Numbered from the stretch's first letter, positions 1-12,399 are shown. The stretch is DNA of 64,000 nucleotides from Aquila chrysaetos chrysaetos (GCF_900496995.4 NW_024470329.1:1-64000); one strand, 5' to 3'. The notes: generated from the sequence alone by a model not told the origin. Program-made: numbers and translations.

Positions 1-199
1 TCTTTTCCCGTGTAGGGGTGTGGGGTGTCGGGGGAGCAGGGGAGGTTTAGGGTGCGGGCTGTCATGGGGTGCGGGGGGGGGTATGTGGGGGTACCGGGCG
101 TTTAGGGGCACGGGGGTGCAGAACTGGGCCCGTGGGACCGACCCCCGGCTGGGGACCCGCGGGGACCCGCATGGGGCGCGGCGGGGGCACGGGGAGGGC

Positions 200-575
200 A
201 CTGCTTCTCCGTTTGCCTTTAAGAGGTGCGTCAGGGCGGGGCCGGTCCCGCCTCCCACCAGGGCGATGGCCAATCACGAGCCGTCGGCCGCGGCCGCGGC
301 TCCTTCCCATTGGCTGCGCCGGGGCATGGCGACAGCCCGGCCGGTCCCCCGGGGGGGGGGGGGGGCCCGCGCCAGCGCGCCTTTTCGATTGGCTGCTGTG
401 CTGGCCAATCGGCGGCGGCCGGAGGGGTTGGGGGAGAGAGGCGCGACGTTAACCCCTGAGTGCCCGGCGGAGGTGTCACGTGGAGGGGCTAGACGTCACG
501 TGGGCTGGCTGGGACACGGGGGGGACGCGGACACGCGTGGGCGCGGGGCGGTGGGGACGGGGCGTCACGTGGTGC
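200..575. promoter_or_regulatory. CpG-rich promoter-like region with CCAAT boxes and triple GTCACGTG
   Basis: Four CCAAT boxes in either orientation lie at 270-274, 309-313, 388-392 and 405-409. They are followed by three copies of GTCACGTG at 475-482, 495-502 and 564-571; the middle one overlaps a CRE-like ACGTCA. CCAAT is the NF-Y site, and GTCACGTG is the core bound by USF and MiT/TFE bHLH factors. The cluster looks like a CpG-island promoter. No coding exon is visible beside it: it may drive a gene to the left of the window or a distant 5' exon of EXOC3L2. The assignment to a gene is a guess. Confidence 0.55.
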
Positions 576-619
576 CAGGCCCAGCGCTGGGCCGGGGTCC
601 CCTGTGTGCCGCCTGGTGC

Positions 620-1740
620 CGGGGCGGGGGTGGCACTGGGTCTCTCTGGGTTCCCTGTGCCACTGGGGTCCCGTCCCCGTGACGGGTGGGGTCCGCTGTG
701 ACACGGGGTCCTGTCCCCGTGACATTCCCCGTGTCCCCCTGTGCCACTGGGGTCCCGTCCCCGTGACGGGTGGGGTCAGCTGTGACACGGGGTCCTGTCC
801 CCGTGACATTCCCGTGTCCCCCTGTGCCACTGGGGTCCCGTCCCCGTGACGGGTGGGGTCCGCTGTGACACGGGGTCCTGTCCCCGTGACATTCCTGTGT
901 CCCCCTGTGCCACTGGGTCCTGTCCCCGTGACAGGTGGGGTCAGCTGTGACACGGGGTCCTGTCCCCGTGACATTCCCGTGTCCCCCTGTGCCACTGGGT
1001 CCCCGTCCCCCGTGACGGGTGGGGGTCCGCTGTGACACGGGGTCCTGTCCCCGTGACATTCCTGTGTCCCCCTGTGCCACTGGGTCCTGTCCCCGTGACA
1101 GGTGGGGTCCGCTGTGACACGGGGTCCTGTCCCCGTGACATTCCCGTGTCCCCCTGTGCCACTGGGGACCTGTCCCTGTGATGTGTGGGGTCCCCTGTGC
1201 CACTGGGGTCCTGTCCCCATGCCATGCCCCTGTCCCCCTGTGTCACTGGGTCCTGTCCCCATGACATGCTGGGGTTCCCTGTGCCATCGGAGTCCTGTCC
1301 CCATGTCATGTCAGTGTCCCCCTGTACTATCATGGTAGTCCCATTTCTGTCCCATGCATTGTCCTATCTCTCTGCCATGCTCGTGTCCCCCTGTGCCATC
1401 GGGGTCCTGTCCTTGTGCCATGCCGGGTCCCATTCCCGTGCCACTGGGGTCCCATTCCTGTGACATGCGGGGTCCCCTGTGTCACTCGGTCCTGTCCCTG
1501 TGACAGGTGGGGTCCTCTGGTCCCATCAGGGTCCTGCCCTGTGCCTCCCCGTGACATTCCCGTGTCCCCCTGTGCCACTGGGGTCCCATCCCCGTGATGT
1601 GTGGTGTCCCCCTGTGCCACTGTTGTCCTGTCCCCGTGATGTGTGGTGTCCCCCTGTGTCACTGGTGTCCCGTCCCCGTGACATGTGGGGTCCCCTGTGT
1701 CACTGGGTCCCGTCCCCATGACATGCCGGGTGAGACGTGC
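620..1740. repeat. Minisatellite, about 82-84 bp unit
   Basis: The unit contains GACGGGTGGGGTC, a GACACGGGGTCCTGTCCCC segment and a GTGCCACTGGGGTCCCGTC segment. It repeats cleanly from about 660 to 1180 (starts near 681, 764 and 847) and then decays into related CCATGTCATG-containing units up to 1740. The open frames here on both strands come from the repeat. Confidence 0.9.
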
Positions 1741-2524
1741 TCTCAGGTGAGAGAGGGCTTGGGGACAGGGTCGGGGGGGAGACGTGGGACTTGGGGACAT
1801 GGGGGAATGGGCATTGGGACGAGGGACAGGTGAGCATGGGGACATGAGAGTTGGGCATGGGGACGTGGGACATGGGGTTCCCTGTGCCATCGGAGTCCTG
1901 TCCCCATGTCATGTCAATGTCCCCCTGTGCTGTCGGGGTCCCATTTCTGTCCCATGCAGGGTCCCACCCCTCTGCCATGCCCATGTCCCCCTGTGCCATC
2001 GGGGTCCTGCCCTTGTGCCATACTGGGGTCCCCCTGTGCTGCGCGGGGTCCTGTCCCGGTGCTCTGTGGTGTCTCCTGTGCCATGGGGGGGGGGGGGGGG
2101 GGGGGGTGGTCTTGTCCTGTCCCATGCTGGGGTCCCCCTGTGCCATCAGGGTCCCATCCCCATGCCATCGGTCCCCCCATGCCATCGCCGCCCCGTCCCC
2201 ACGCCACGCAGGGGGCGACCGTCGTGTGAGGTGACGTCCCCCCTCGTCCTCCCCTTGTCCGTCCGTCCATCCATCCGTCCGTCCAATCCGTCCCCGTCCC
2301 CCCCCCCCCCCCCCCCCCGCCGGTGACCTAGCGGAACCAGGGCTGACCCTGCCCTGGCGTGGGAGGCCGCACCAAGGAAGTGCTTCCTCAGGAACCCCCC
2401 CGGCCGCTGCCCGCCTGGCGTGGCCGCCGCCGCCGCCAACAGCGCCCGGTGTCGCCGCCGCGGCACCACCCGCGTCTGCTGCCAGGGGTACGTGTGCCAC
2501 GAGGGACCCCGTCCGCCTGCGGGC
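1741..2524. other. Degenerate repeat and low-complexity spacer
   Basis: Bases 1860-2210 hold decayed copies of the preceding minisatellite, interrupted by a G run (2087-2106). A C run follows near 2300-2318. Bases 2320-2520 are not repetitive and could hold a 5' untranslated exon of EXOC3L2, but no splice site or conserved coding segment supports this. Confidence 0.6.
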
Positions 2525-2740
2525 TACCCACCGGCTCCTGGGGTGCCCACCGGGTCGTGGGGTGCCCACCGGCTCGTGGGGTACCCAACTGGGTCGTGGG
2601 GTGCCCACCGGGTCGTGGGGTACCCAACTGGGTCGTGGGGTACCCAACTGGGTTGTGGGCTACCCACCGGCTCGTGGGGTACCCAACTGGGTCGTGGGGT
2701 ACCCAACCGGCTCGTGGGGTACCCAACCGGGCACGGGCAC
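2525..2740. repeat. Minisatellite, about 20 bp unit
   Basis: Roughly ten units of the type CGTGGGGTACCCAACTGGGT, alternating with CACCGG variants. Confidence 0.9.
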
Positions 2741-3257
2741 GCTCCTGGAAAGGTTGGGCACGGCGGCGGGGCGTGCGCTGAGGGGGGTCTTGCACGCTCG
2801 TGGCCGTGCGGGGTGCTCGCAGGGGTGTGCGAGGAGGGGTGTGCGCCCTCACAGGGTGGTCGCGGCGGCAAGGTTGGGGGGGGGGGGGAGATGTTGCGCG
2901 GAGGGTCGCGCGGTGCTCACAGGAGGGTCGTGCAAGCTTGCAGGGTGTGCCCGGAGGGGGGGTTTGCACGCTCACGAGCGCGTCGGTGCTCGCCGGGTGC
3001 GCACGGAGGGGCGTGCGAGCTGGCGGGGCGTGCGTTAGCTTTGCACGCTCGCGGGTGCTCACGGAGGGGGGGGATTTGCACCCTCGTGGGGTTTTGCGCG
3101 CCGGCTTGCCCGCTGCAGGTGCCCGGTGCCACCCCAGCTGTCGGGTGAAGATCCAGGTGCCATCCTGGATCTTGGGTGTGTGGTGGGGGTCAGGGTGCCA
3201 CCCCTGGGTCCCGGCTGCCCTTTGGGTGCCAGCCTGGGTTCCTGCTGCTGCCCCACA
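2741..3257. other. Degenerate GC-rich spacer before EXOC3L2
   Basis: Loose repeats around GCACGCTCG and GTGTGCGAGGAGGGG, then about 150 bp of unique sequence ending in the acceptor-like CCCCACAG at 3251-3258 just before the EXOC3L2 start codon. No gene seen. Confidence 0.6.
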
Positions 3258-3261
3258 GGCC

Positions 3262-6200
3262 ATGCCTCTGCTAAAGAAAACACCCAAGGAGGAGGAGGAG
3301 GATGGCGACCCTTTCACCGCCAACCCTGAGAGCTGCTGCCACCGGCGGGCCACCCTGGAGCGCCTGGTGGGTCTGGCACCCTTTGGCCATGCCCGCCACC
3401 CCCCACCCAAAGACGAGGATGGGGACGGTGGCCAGGCGCGGCGGCAGTCAGAAGATTTCAGGCTGTTGTGGCGGCTGCCAGGTCGGTGCAAGGCCAGCGT
3501 GGAGGCGCTGGCGGAGAGGCCGGTCCCCAAGTGCAGCTCACTGCTGTGGCTGGCCTTGGGGACACGAAGACGGCGGGGGTCTGCAGGTGAGCACCCGCCA
3601 ATGGTGGAGAGCGAGGGAGGCATCCAACGGGGACCAGGATGGCGGGGGACAGCGGCAGGTGGGGCGTGGGAAGGCCAGGGAGTCACTCTCGGGTGAGAGG
3701 GGACAAGGGGCTTGGGGACAGGGTCGGGGGGGGGGGGGGCGGGACTTGGGGACGTGGGGAATGGGCATGGGGACAAGGGACAGGTGAGGATGGGGACATG
3801 GGACACGGGCATGGGGACGTGGGATGTGGGGATGGGGACGTGGGATGTGTTGGCGTGGGGACACGGGCACGGGGATGGGGACATGGGACGTGTTGGCGTG
3901 GGGACACGGGCATGGGGACGTGGGATGTGGGGATGGGGACATGGGACGTGTTGGCGTGGGGACATGGGCACGGGGATGGGGACGTGGGACGTGTTGGCGT
4001 GGGGACACGGGCATGGGGACGTGGGACGTGGGGATGGAGATGTGGGACATGTTGGCGTGGGGACATGGGCACGGGGATGGGGACGTGGGACGTGTTGGTG
4101 TGGGGACACGGGCATGGGGACGTGGGACGTGGGGATGGAGATGTGGGACATGTTGGCGTGGGGACATGGGCACGGGGATGGGGACATGGGATGTGTTGGC
4201 GTGGGGACACGGGCACGGGGATGGGGGACGTGGGACGTGTTGGCGTGGGGACATGGGCACGGGGATGGGGACGTGGGACGTGTTGGCGTGGGGACACGGG
4301 CATGGGGACGTGGGACATGGGGATGGGGACATGGGACGTGTTGGCGTGGGGACACGGGCACGGGGATGGGGACATGGAACGTGTTGGTGTGGGGACATGG
4401 GCACGGGGATGGGGACATGGGATGTGTTGGCGTGGGGACACGGGCACGGGGATGGGGACGTGGGACGTGTTGGCGTGGGGACACGGGCAATGGGGACGTG
4501 GGACATGGGGATGGGGACATGGGACGTGTTGGCGTGGGGACACGGGCACGGGGATGGGGACATGGAACGTGTTGGTGTGGGGACACGGGCACGGGGATGG
4601 GGACATGGGACGTGTTGGCGTGGGGACATGGGCATGGGGACGTGGGACGTGGGAATGGGGACAAAGGGATTGGGGGACACGGGGACATAAGAGCACATGG
4701 GGAACCATGGAATGTAGGGTGTGGGGCCGCAGGAGGACATGGGACATGGAGGGACACTAGCATAGGGATTGTGGGACATGGGACCACAGGGGGCATGGGA
4801 CATCATGAGATGGGGACGTGTGCCATGGGCCATGGGTGGCCTCGGGTGCCATCAGAGCACCCATGGGTGCCCCCCTCCTCCCCCCAAAAAAAAAAAAAAA
4901 GTGCTGGAGATACTGGAGCTGATCCAGCGGCAGGAGCTGGTGGCAGCCGATGAGCAGATCATCGCGCTGGAGGCAGAGTGCATGGCCTTGTCCCCGTCCC
5001 CTGTCCCCACGGCCGGGCGGCAAGTGCAGGACATGTCGCTGCTCTACGAGGCACTGCTGGCGCAGCTCTGGGTGGTGGTGGGCGAAGCGGTGCCCGCCGG
5101 GCGCCCCTACCCTCCCTTGCACTCAGTGATCCGGGTGCTGGAGCAGGAGGAGGCGGCCGATCGCCGGCACCCGCCAGGCACCCCGGGGCGCCCGCGCGCC
5201 CTGCAGCCCCGCTGGCAGGAGGCGGTGGGACGGGCGGCGGGAGAGAGGTTGGCGCAGGTGGCACCTGCCGCCGGGTTGGGTGCCCGGTTGGCGGCGCTGG
5301 CAGCTCAGTTGGTGGGCGATCTGGGTGCTGTGCGGTGCCACGTGGCACCTGCTTACCCCCCCGAGTACAGCGCCTTCGGGGTCTACGCCTGTGGGTACCA
5401 CCGGGCACTGGCGCAACAGCTGGGCGCGCTGGCGCAGAGACCCCTCGTCGTGCCCAACCTCTACCTTCTACTTGACTGGCACAGCAACGCCTACCCCAGG
5501 TGAGACCCCCCCCCCCGGGGCACCCGCTGTCATCCATGGGACCCCACAGCATCTGCCCCCCCCCCCCCCCCCAGCACACTGGGCACCCCATGCCACCCAT
5601 GGGACCCTGCAGCATCCACACTCACAGCACACTGGGCACCCTGTGCCACCTGCTGTCACCCATGGGACCCCCCCCGGCATGTTGGGCACCCTGTGGCATC
5701 CAGTGTCACCCATGGGACCCCACAGCATCCGGGCCCCTGGCATGCTGGGCACCCTGTGCCACCCATGGGACCCCTTTGCACACTGGGCACCCCTAGGACT
5801 GTCCCCTGGGCAGTGGTGGGTGCTGGGCACCCCAGTGCCACCCTGGGTGGGTGCTGAGGTCCCTGTGCCTGCAGGGAGGTGCTGGGGCACCCTGAGGTGG
5901 GGGCCCTACTGCAGGTGCAGGCACTGGGGCCCCTCTTACCCCCTGAGACCCAGTGCTGCCTCGACAGCTCTTGCATCGCCGCCATCAAGGTATGGGCACT
6001 GTGACGGGCAAGGGATGGGGCCTGGGGTGGGAGCATGATGGGCACCAGGGTGGCACTGGTGCTGGGCACTGGGATGGGCACACGGTGGGCACCGTGGTGG
6101 CACTGGGGTGGGCACCGTGGTGGCATTGGGAGGGGCACACGGTGGGCACCGTGGTGGCACTGGAATGGGCACCAGGATGGGCACGAGGGTGGCACTGGGA

Positions 6201-9200
6201 TGGGCACACAGTGGGCACCGTGGTGGCACTGGAATGGGCACCAGGATGGGCACGAGGGTGGCACTGGGATGGGCACACAGTGGGCACCGTGGTGGCACTG
6301 GAATGGGCACCAGGATGGGCACCAGGGTGGCACTGGGAGGGGCACACAGTGGGCACCATGGTGGCACTGGAATGGGCACCAGGATGGGCACGAGGGTGGC
6401 ACTGGGATGGGCACACAGTGGGCACCATGGTGGCACTGGAATGGGCACCAGGATGGGCACGAGGGTGGCACTGGGAGGGGCACACGGTGGGCACCGTGGT
6501 GGCACTGGAATGGGCACCAGGATGGGCACCAGGGTGGCACTGGGAGGGGCACACAGTGGGCACCATGGTGGCACTGGAATGGGCACCAGGATGGGCACCA
6601 GGGTGGCACTGGGAGGGGCACACGGTGGGCACCGTGGTGGCACTGGAATGGGCACCAGGATGGGCACCAGGGTGGCACTGGGACAGGCACAGGGGCTGTC
6701 CCAGGGCTGCGGGCTGGCAGGGGACCCTGTGCCCCGCTGTCCCCACGCCTGCTGTCCCCATGCCCGCTGTGCCCTGTGCCAGGCGGGCGAAGGTGGAGGT
6801 GGCAGTGGCGCAGGAGCTGCAGTTCAGCAAGGACACATGGGCAGAGGAGGCCTCCAGCCAGGAGCTGCAGGAGGGACTGGCCACCCGCGTCACTGGGGTA
6901 CGGGCACGGACACCGGCACCCACCGGGCACCTGCACCTGAGGGACCCCCCCCACTCTGTCCTCTGGGCCCATCCCCCGGGGACCCAGGGCTCTGCGGGGT
7001 GACCCACAGCCCTGTAGGCGTGCTGGCGTCGCTGGGCACCCCATGGAGACACCAAAGTGCCCAGGTACCCCATACAGATGCCAGGATGCCAAGGTGCCCC
7101 AAGGGGATGGTGGAGTTGTTGGTACCCCAGGGGATGCCACAGTGGTGGCCGTGTCCCCAGGGGACAGCAGAGTGGTGGCCGTTGCCCCTACCCCCAGCGG
7201 TGCCTGTGCCCACAGCTGCTGCGGGCACACGTGGACCGAGCCCCCCAGATCACCCCCGAGTTTGGCATGGAGATGGCACACAGCCTCCTGGGCGTGCTGG
7301 TGGCCTTCTTGCACAGGTGGGCATGGGGACATGGGGGGGACAAAGGGGGACACATGGGGATATGGGGGGACAGGGGATGGGCACGGGGATGTGGGGGCAT
7401 GGGGAGACCGGGCATGGATATGGGGACATGGGTACATCAGGACAGCAGATGAGCACGGGAACACGGGGACATGAGGGGACAGAAGCTGGGCACGGGGACA
7501 CAGGGATATGGTGGGGGGACAGGGGATGATCACGGGGACGTGGGTATCATGGGGGGACAGGAGCCACAGGACAGAGCTGGGATGGCCGGGGGGGGGGGGC
7601 AGACGGGGCACAGGATGAGTGTGCACCTGGGTGCCAGGTCCCCTGGGTGCTGGGTCCCCAGGGTGCCAGCACGGGTGACCCGTCTGGGTGCCCTCAGTTT
7701 CCAGCGGAAGGTGGAGTGGTTCCTAGAGGCCCCCAGCGAAGCCACCCCACCGGACGGTGCCACCAGCCTGGCCATCGCCCTGGTCAACTGCTGTCCTCCC
7801 TTCAGGTGAGGGCACCCTGAACACCCCCCCCCACACACACCTTCCCGGGTCCCTCGGGTGCTCGGGGTGCTCAGGGTCCCCAGCAGCACCCACTGACCTC
7901 CCTGCGGCAGGACTTTTGCCGAGCACCTGGCACAGTTTGGGCACCCAGAGAGTGAGGAGCCCCGATGCCAGGCCCATGCCACCCTGGACAAGGTGACCCG
8001 GCTCTGCAACCACATCCTCACCCAACACCTCTTCGAGGACCTCAAGGTGCCTACATGGCATGGGACAGCCTGGGGAGGGCACAGCCAGAGCGGTGCACCA
8101 GGGGTGCTGGGCAGGGTGCCCATCAGTTGTGCACTGAGCCAGGTGACACCCATGGGTACAATGCTCCAAGTGGCCTCCCACCCCACGGGTGCCACCCGTG
8201 GGTGCTGGGACAGCTGCCCACCCCAGCTGCTCCCCCCCCCCCCCACCCCAGCCCTACTTCAACAAGCTGATGAAGCACAAGTGGCTGACAAGCTCCGACG
8301 CTTTCGACACCATCGTGATGCTCATCACCAGCTTCACCCAGAAGCTGTGTCCGCTGCGCCCTGAGCCCTACCAGGTAGGTGCGAGGTTTGAGGCCGCCGG
8401 GTTCGACGCCGTCGCCGTCGGCTTCTGCTGACCCTTGTGCTGCAGGTGCTGGTGAGCAAGGTGCACCGGCAGGTGCTCATCGAGTACATGCAGCCGCTGC
8501 TGCAGGTGCGCTTGGTCTGTACCTCGGCCAAGATGCGCGCCCGGGTGGCTGCCCGCCTTGGGAACGAAGCTCACCAGCTCCGCGAGCTCTTCAGCCACTT
8601 GGTGAGACTCCGTCCGTCCGTCCGTCCCCTCCCCGGCACCCTTGGGTGCTCCTCGGGCGGGGGTGACGGTGCTGAGGTCCTCTGTGCCAGCAGGATTCAG
8701 CCTCACCCTGGCTGGATTCGGTGGTGCCGAGGTTGAGGGAACTGCTGGTGCTGGAGGACACGGTGGCGCTGCAGATGGAGGTGGGTGTCCTGGTGAGGGA
8801 CTTCCCCGACGTCCGGTGAGTGCTGGCACCCAGCGGTGGCCCCAAGGGGAGTGGCAGTGGGGTGGCATGGCCAGGCAGGACACCGTGGCCCCATGGGGAC
8901 AAGAGTGGGGTGGCATGTGTCCCCAGGGGGACAGGAGCAGAGTGGCATGTGTCCCTATAGCCAGCACAGCAGGGTGGCATGGCCAGGCGAGATGCCACCT
9001 CCCTGTAGGGACAGGGGCAGGACACGGTGTCCCCCATGGGGACCAAAGAGGGGTGACAGGACGCCGCATCCATCCTTCCCGGCAGCACCCGCCCCACTGC
9101 CAGTCCCTCCTGGCTGCCCGCCGGGAAGTGGCCATGGCCTCGAGCCAAGTCCCCTCCCCGTCCCTGAGTCCCCTGGGGGGGCCGGTGGCATGCTCGGGCC

Positions 9201-10173
9201 CAGCAGGATGCTGCCACTTCGGGGGCTTTAAATAGAACCACAGTCCTGGCTGCAAGTGGTACCAGTTAAACCTGGGACCAGGCTTCGCCCCAGAGCTGGG
9301 TGTAATGCTGCACCCCAAAAGTGGGTGCAATGTTGCACCCCAAATCTGGGTGCATCATGGTGCTCCAAAGCTGGATGTACCGCTGCGCCCCAAATCCGGG
9401 CGCGTGCCTCTCCCTAGACATGGGTGCACCGCTGCGCCCCAAATCCGGGCGCGTGCCTGTCCCTAGACATGGGTGCACCGCTGCGCCCCAAATCCGGGCG
9501 CGTGCCTGTCCCTAGACATGGGTGCACCGCTGCGCCCCAAATCCGGGCGCGTGCCTCTCCCTAGGCATGGGTGCACCGCTGCGCCCCAAATCCGGGCGCG
9601 TGCCTCTCCCTAGACATGGGTGCACCGCTGCGCCCCAAATCCGGGCGCGTGCCTCTCCCTAGGCATGGGTGCACCGCTGCGCCCCAAATCCGGGCGCGTG
9701 CCTCTCCCTAGACATGGGTGCACCGCTGCGCCCCAAATCCGGGCGCGTGCCTCTCCCTAGACATGGGTGCACCGCTGCGCCCCAAATCCGGGCGCGTGCC
9801 TCTCCCTAGGCATGGGTGCACCGCTGCGCCCCAAATCTGGGTGCATGCCTCTCCCAAGGGACCTGGGTGCCCAGCAGCAGGTGTCCCCATCCCCTGAGCA
9901 TCCCCGTCCCGCAGGCAGAAGCACGTGGTGGCGGTGCTGGACGTGTGGGGGCTGCGGGGCCAGGCGGCGCGGCTGGAGATCCTGGGGGTGGTACAGGACC
10001 TGGAGCAGAGCAAGGCCGAGCCGGGGCTGCCGTGCCAATGCGCCGCCTTCTCCGAGCTGGCCGTGGCCCGCGAGGTGCCATGTCTGCCCTTCCACCTGCC
10101 GCGCCTGGCGCGTCTCTCCCACCTGCACCTGCGTTGCCTGTACCCTCAGTGCCCCGGCCAGGCACAGCTCTGA
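3262..10173 (+). CDS. EXOC3L2: Exocyst complex component 3-like protein (Sec6 family), EXOC3L2
   Basis: Eleven coding exons join in phase: 3262-3586, 4902-5499, 5875-5989, 6793-6897, 7216-7316, 7698-7805, 7911-8046, 8252-8374, 8446-8601, 8694-8815 and 9915-10173, giving 715 residues. The acidic, basic N-terminus ([13 protein letters not shown]) precedes helical Sec6-like repeats. Recognisable family features are [29 protein letters not shown] near residue 580 and the final helix bundle with FPDVR. Sec6-like proteins tether vesicles or shape membranes. The choice of EXOC3L2 over EXOC3L1 rests mainly on the neighbouring human 19q13.3 genes. The ATG follows a good acceptor, so untranslated exons lie upstream. 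The exon-4 start is uncertain: the strong acceptor at 6781-6782 gives the wrong phase, and 6791-6792 fits. The exon-2 acceptor follows 15 A. Several introns hold minisatellites. No AATAAA is obvious after the stop. Confidence 0.85.
3780..4665. repeat. Minisatellite in EXOC3L2 intron 1, about 43 bp unit
   Basis: Units join GTGTTGGCGTGGGGACA, CGGGCACGGGGATGGGGAC and GTGGGAC, with some longer 60-65 bp variants. About 18-20 copies fill most of the intron. Confidence 0.92.
6060..6690. repeat. Minisatellite in EXOC3L2 intron 3, about 69 bp unit
   Basis: About eight to nine copies of a unit built from GTGGTGGCACTGGAATGGGC, ACCAGGATGGGCACCAGG and GGGGCACACGGTGGGCACC. Confidence 0.93.
9290..9865. repeat. 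Minisatellite in last EXOC3L2 intron, 49 bp unit
   Basis: Very regular units starting GGGTGCACCGCTGCGCCCC at 9422, 9471, 9520 and onward to about 9814, differing mostly by CTAGACAT/CTAGGCAT and CTCT/CTGT. Divergent copies flank both sides. Confidence 0.94.
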
Positions 10174-10429
10174 GTGCCCGCGACCACAGGTGGGTGCAGT
10201 GAGGCACCCCCCCCACCCCCCCCCAGGAGCTGGGTGCTCGCCTCCCACATTGCCCCGGCCATGCTCAGAGCCCCCCCTCGCCCACGCAGAGCTGGGGTGG
10301 GGTAGGGGGGGGGGCTGCGCTGCCCCAGCTCAGAGCCTCGCCCCGGCACTGTGTATAAATGGTGTGTCAATGCTGTAAATTAATGCTGGAGCCTGTCCTC
10401 GTCCTTCGCTCTCACTCCAGGTCCTCGTG
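10174..10429 (+). other. EXOC3L2 3' untranslated region
   Basis: Unique sequence after the stop codon. A weak A/T-rich stretch at about 10348-10384 (GTATAAATGG, GTAAATTAATG) is the best candidate for a non-canonical polyadenylation signal. No AATAAA is present. Confidence 0.4.
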
Positions 10430-11580
10430 CATGGGGACAGGGGCCACGGGGCCACCATGTGCACAGGGGCTGGGGGACACAGCACTGTCCCCGTGCACAG
10501 GGTATGGGGGACGCGGGACTGTCCCCATGCACAGGGGATGGGGGACACGGGGCCGTCCCCAGGCACAGGGGATGGGGGACACGGGACTGTCCTCACAGAC
10601 AGGGAATGGGGGACACGGGGCCATCCCCATGCACAGGGGATGGGGACACGGCACTGTCCCCATACACAGGGGATGGGGGACACGGGGCCATCCCCATGCA
10701 CAGGGGATGGGGGACATGGCACTGTCCCCATGCACAGGGGATGGGGCACACAGCACTGTCCCCATGCACAGGGGATGGGGGACACGGCACTGTCCCCATG
10801 CACAGGGGATGGGGGACACAGGGCTGTCCCCGTGCACAGGGGATGGGGCACACAGCACTGTCCCCATGCACAGGGATGGGGGACACGGGGCTGTCCCCGT
10901 GCACAGGGGATGGGGCACACAGCACTGTCCCCGTGCACAGGGGATGGGGGACACGGGACTGTCCTCACAGACAGGGGATGGGGGACACGGGGCCATCCCC
11001 ATGCACAGGGGATGGGGACACGGCACTGTCCCCATACACAGGGGATGGGGCACATGGGGCCGTCCCCATGCACAGGGGATGGGGGACACGGCACTGTCCC
11101 CATGCACAGGGGATGGGGCACACAGCACTGTCCCCGTGCACAGGGGATGGGGGACACGGGACTGTCCTCACAGACAGGGGATGGGGGACACGGGGCCATC
11201 CCCATGCACAGGGGATGGGGACACGGCACTGTCCCCATACACAGGGGATGGGGGACACGGCACTGTCCCCATGCACAGGGGATGGGGCACACGGCACTGT
11301 CCCCGTGCACAGGGGATGGGGGACATGGGGCCGTCCCCATACACAGGGGATGGGGGACACGGCACTGTCCCCATGCACAGGGGATGGGGCACACGGCACT
11401 GTCCCCGTGCACAGGGGATGGGGGACATGGGGCCGTCCCCATACACAGGGGATGGGGGACACGGCACTGTCCCCATTCACAGGGGATGGGGGACATGGGG
11501 CTGTCCCCATACACAGGGGATGGGGGACACGGCACTGTCCCCATACACAGGGGATGGGGGACACAGGACCGTCCTCGTGC
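10430..11580. repeat. Minisatellite downstream of EXOC3L2, 33-34 bp unit
   Basis: About 33 units of ACAGGGGATGGGGGACACGG plus CACTGTCCCCATGC. It produces long open frames on both strands that are not genes. Confidence 0.95.
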
Positions 11581-12399
11581 GGGAGCCGGTTCTTCATGCG
11601 AGGCCATGAGAGGCCTCGGCCCATGGTGACCGCTCTGGGGTGGGGAGGAAGGAAAGGGCCGCCAGTGCCTCGCCGGGAAGCCACCGCGGGGCGGGGGGGG
11701 GGGACACACACACAACGGCCCTTCCCAGCACAGGGGGGGACACCCAGCTGGACTCAGCCGGGTGGCAGGGGGTTGGGGACAGTGTGGCTCGGCCAAGGGC
11801 AGGATCAGGCCCTTGGTGGGGGGGGGGGGCGTGGGGGAAGCCACCCTGGCCCCGCTCCATCCTGCCCTTCCCTGCCTCGGCGCCCGGATCTGGCGCCTCG
11901 TGGGACACCTTGTCCCCCCACCCCCGGCGCTGGAAAATGGAGGGGGGGGGGGGGAACCCAGGATACGGCCACCCCCCCCATCCCACTTGCCACCCGCCAC
12001 CCCCAGAGCATCATCACCCACTGCTGCGATGAGCTTGCTGGGTCTCAGCATACCCTGGGGGGGGGGGGGGGCATGGATGAGGCCACTGTGTGCCCCCCGC
12101 TCCACCCCCCCCCCCCCCCCCCCCCCACCCCCATGTCAAAAATAGACGAGTGCTGGATCCAGCCAGGAAGGAGCGAGGGCTAAAAATAAGTGGCCCCAGC
12201 GCAGCCACAGCGGGATCGGGGTCAGGGTCACTGTCCCCCGTGCCGTGGGAAGGGGACAGCGGCGGCGGGGGCGGAAGTGGCAGCACCAGGCAGGGGCAGC
12301 GGGAAGGGACAGGGAGACCTGGGGAGGGACAGGGGTGGCCCCCGGTGCAGGGATGGGGCATGGAACGTCATGCAAGGGGGGGGGGTGGCATGGGGATGG
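11581..12399. other. Non-repetitive island with MEF2-type sites
   Basis: Unique sequence between two minisatellites, broken by G and C runs. It contains CTAAAAATAA at 12180-12189, which fits the MEF2 consensus YTA(A/T)4TAR, and a near match (CAAAAATAGA) at 12137-12146. No exon could be built here. Confidence 0.4.

Noticed and set aside
2388-4796. Minus-strand open frame of 802 codons
   Set aside because: It covers a minisatellite, the first EXOC3L2 exon in antisense and part of another repeat. The protein is a low-complexity PSPCP repeat.
9290-9865. Regular 49 bp repeats resembling a CRISPR array
   Set aside because: There are no variable spacers, the whole unit repeats, and the setting is an intron of a vertebrate gene.
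10330-12105. 591-codon minus-strand frame downstream of EXOC3L2
   Set aside because: It is made by the 34 bp minisatellite; the unique part shows no recognisable domain.
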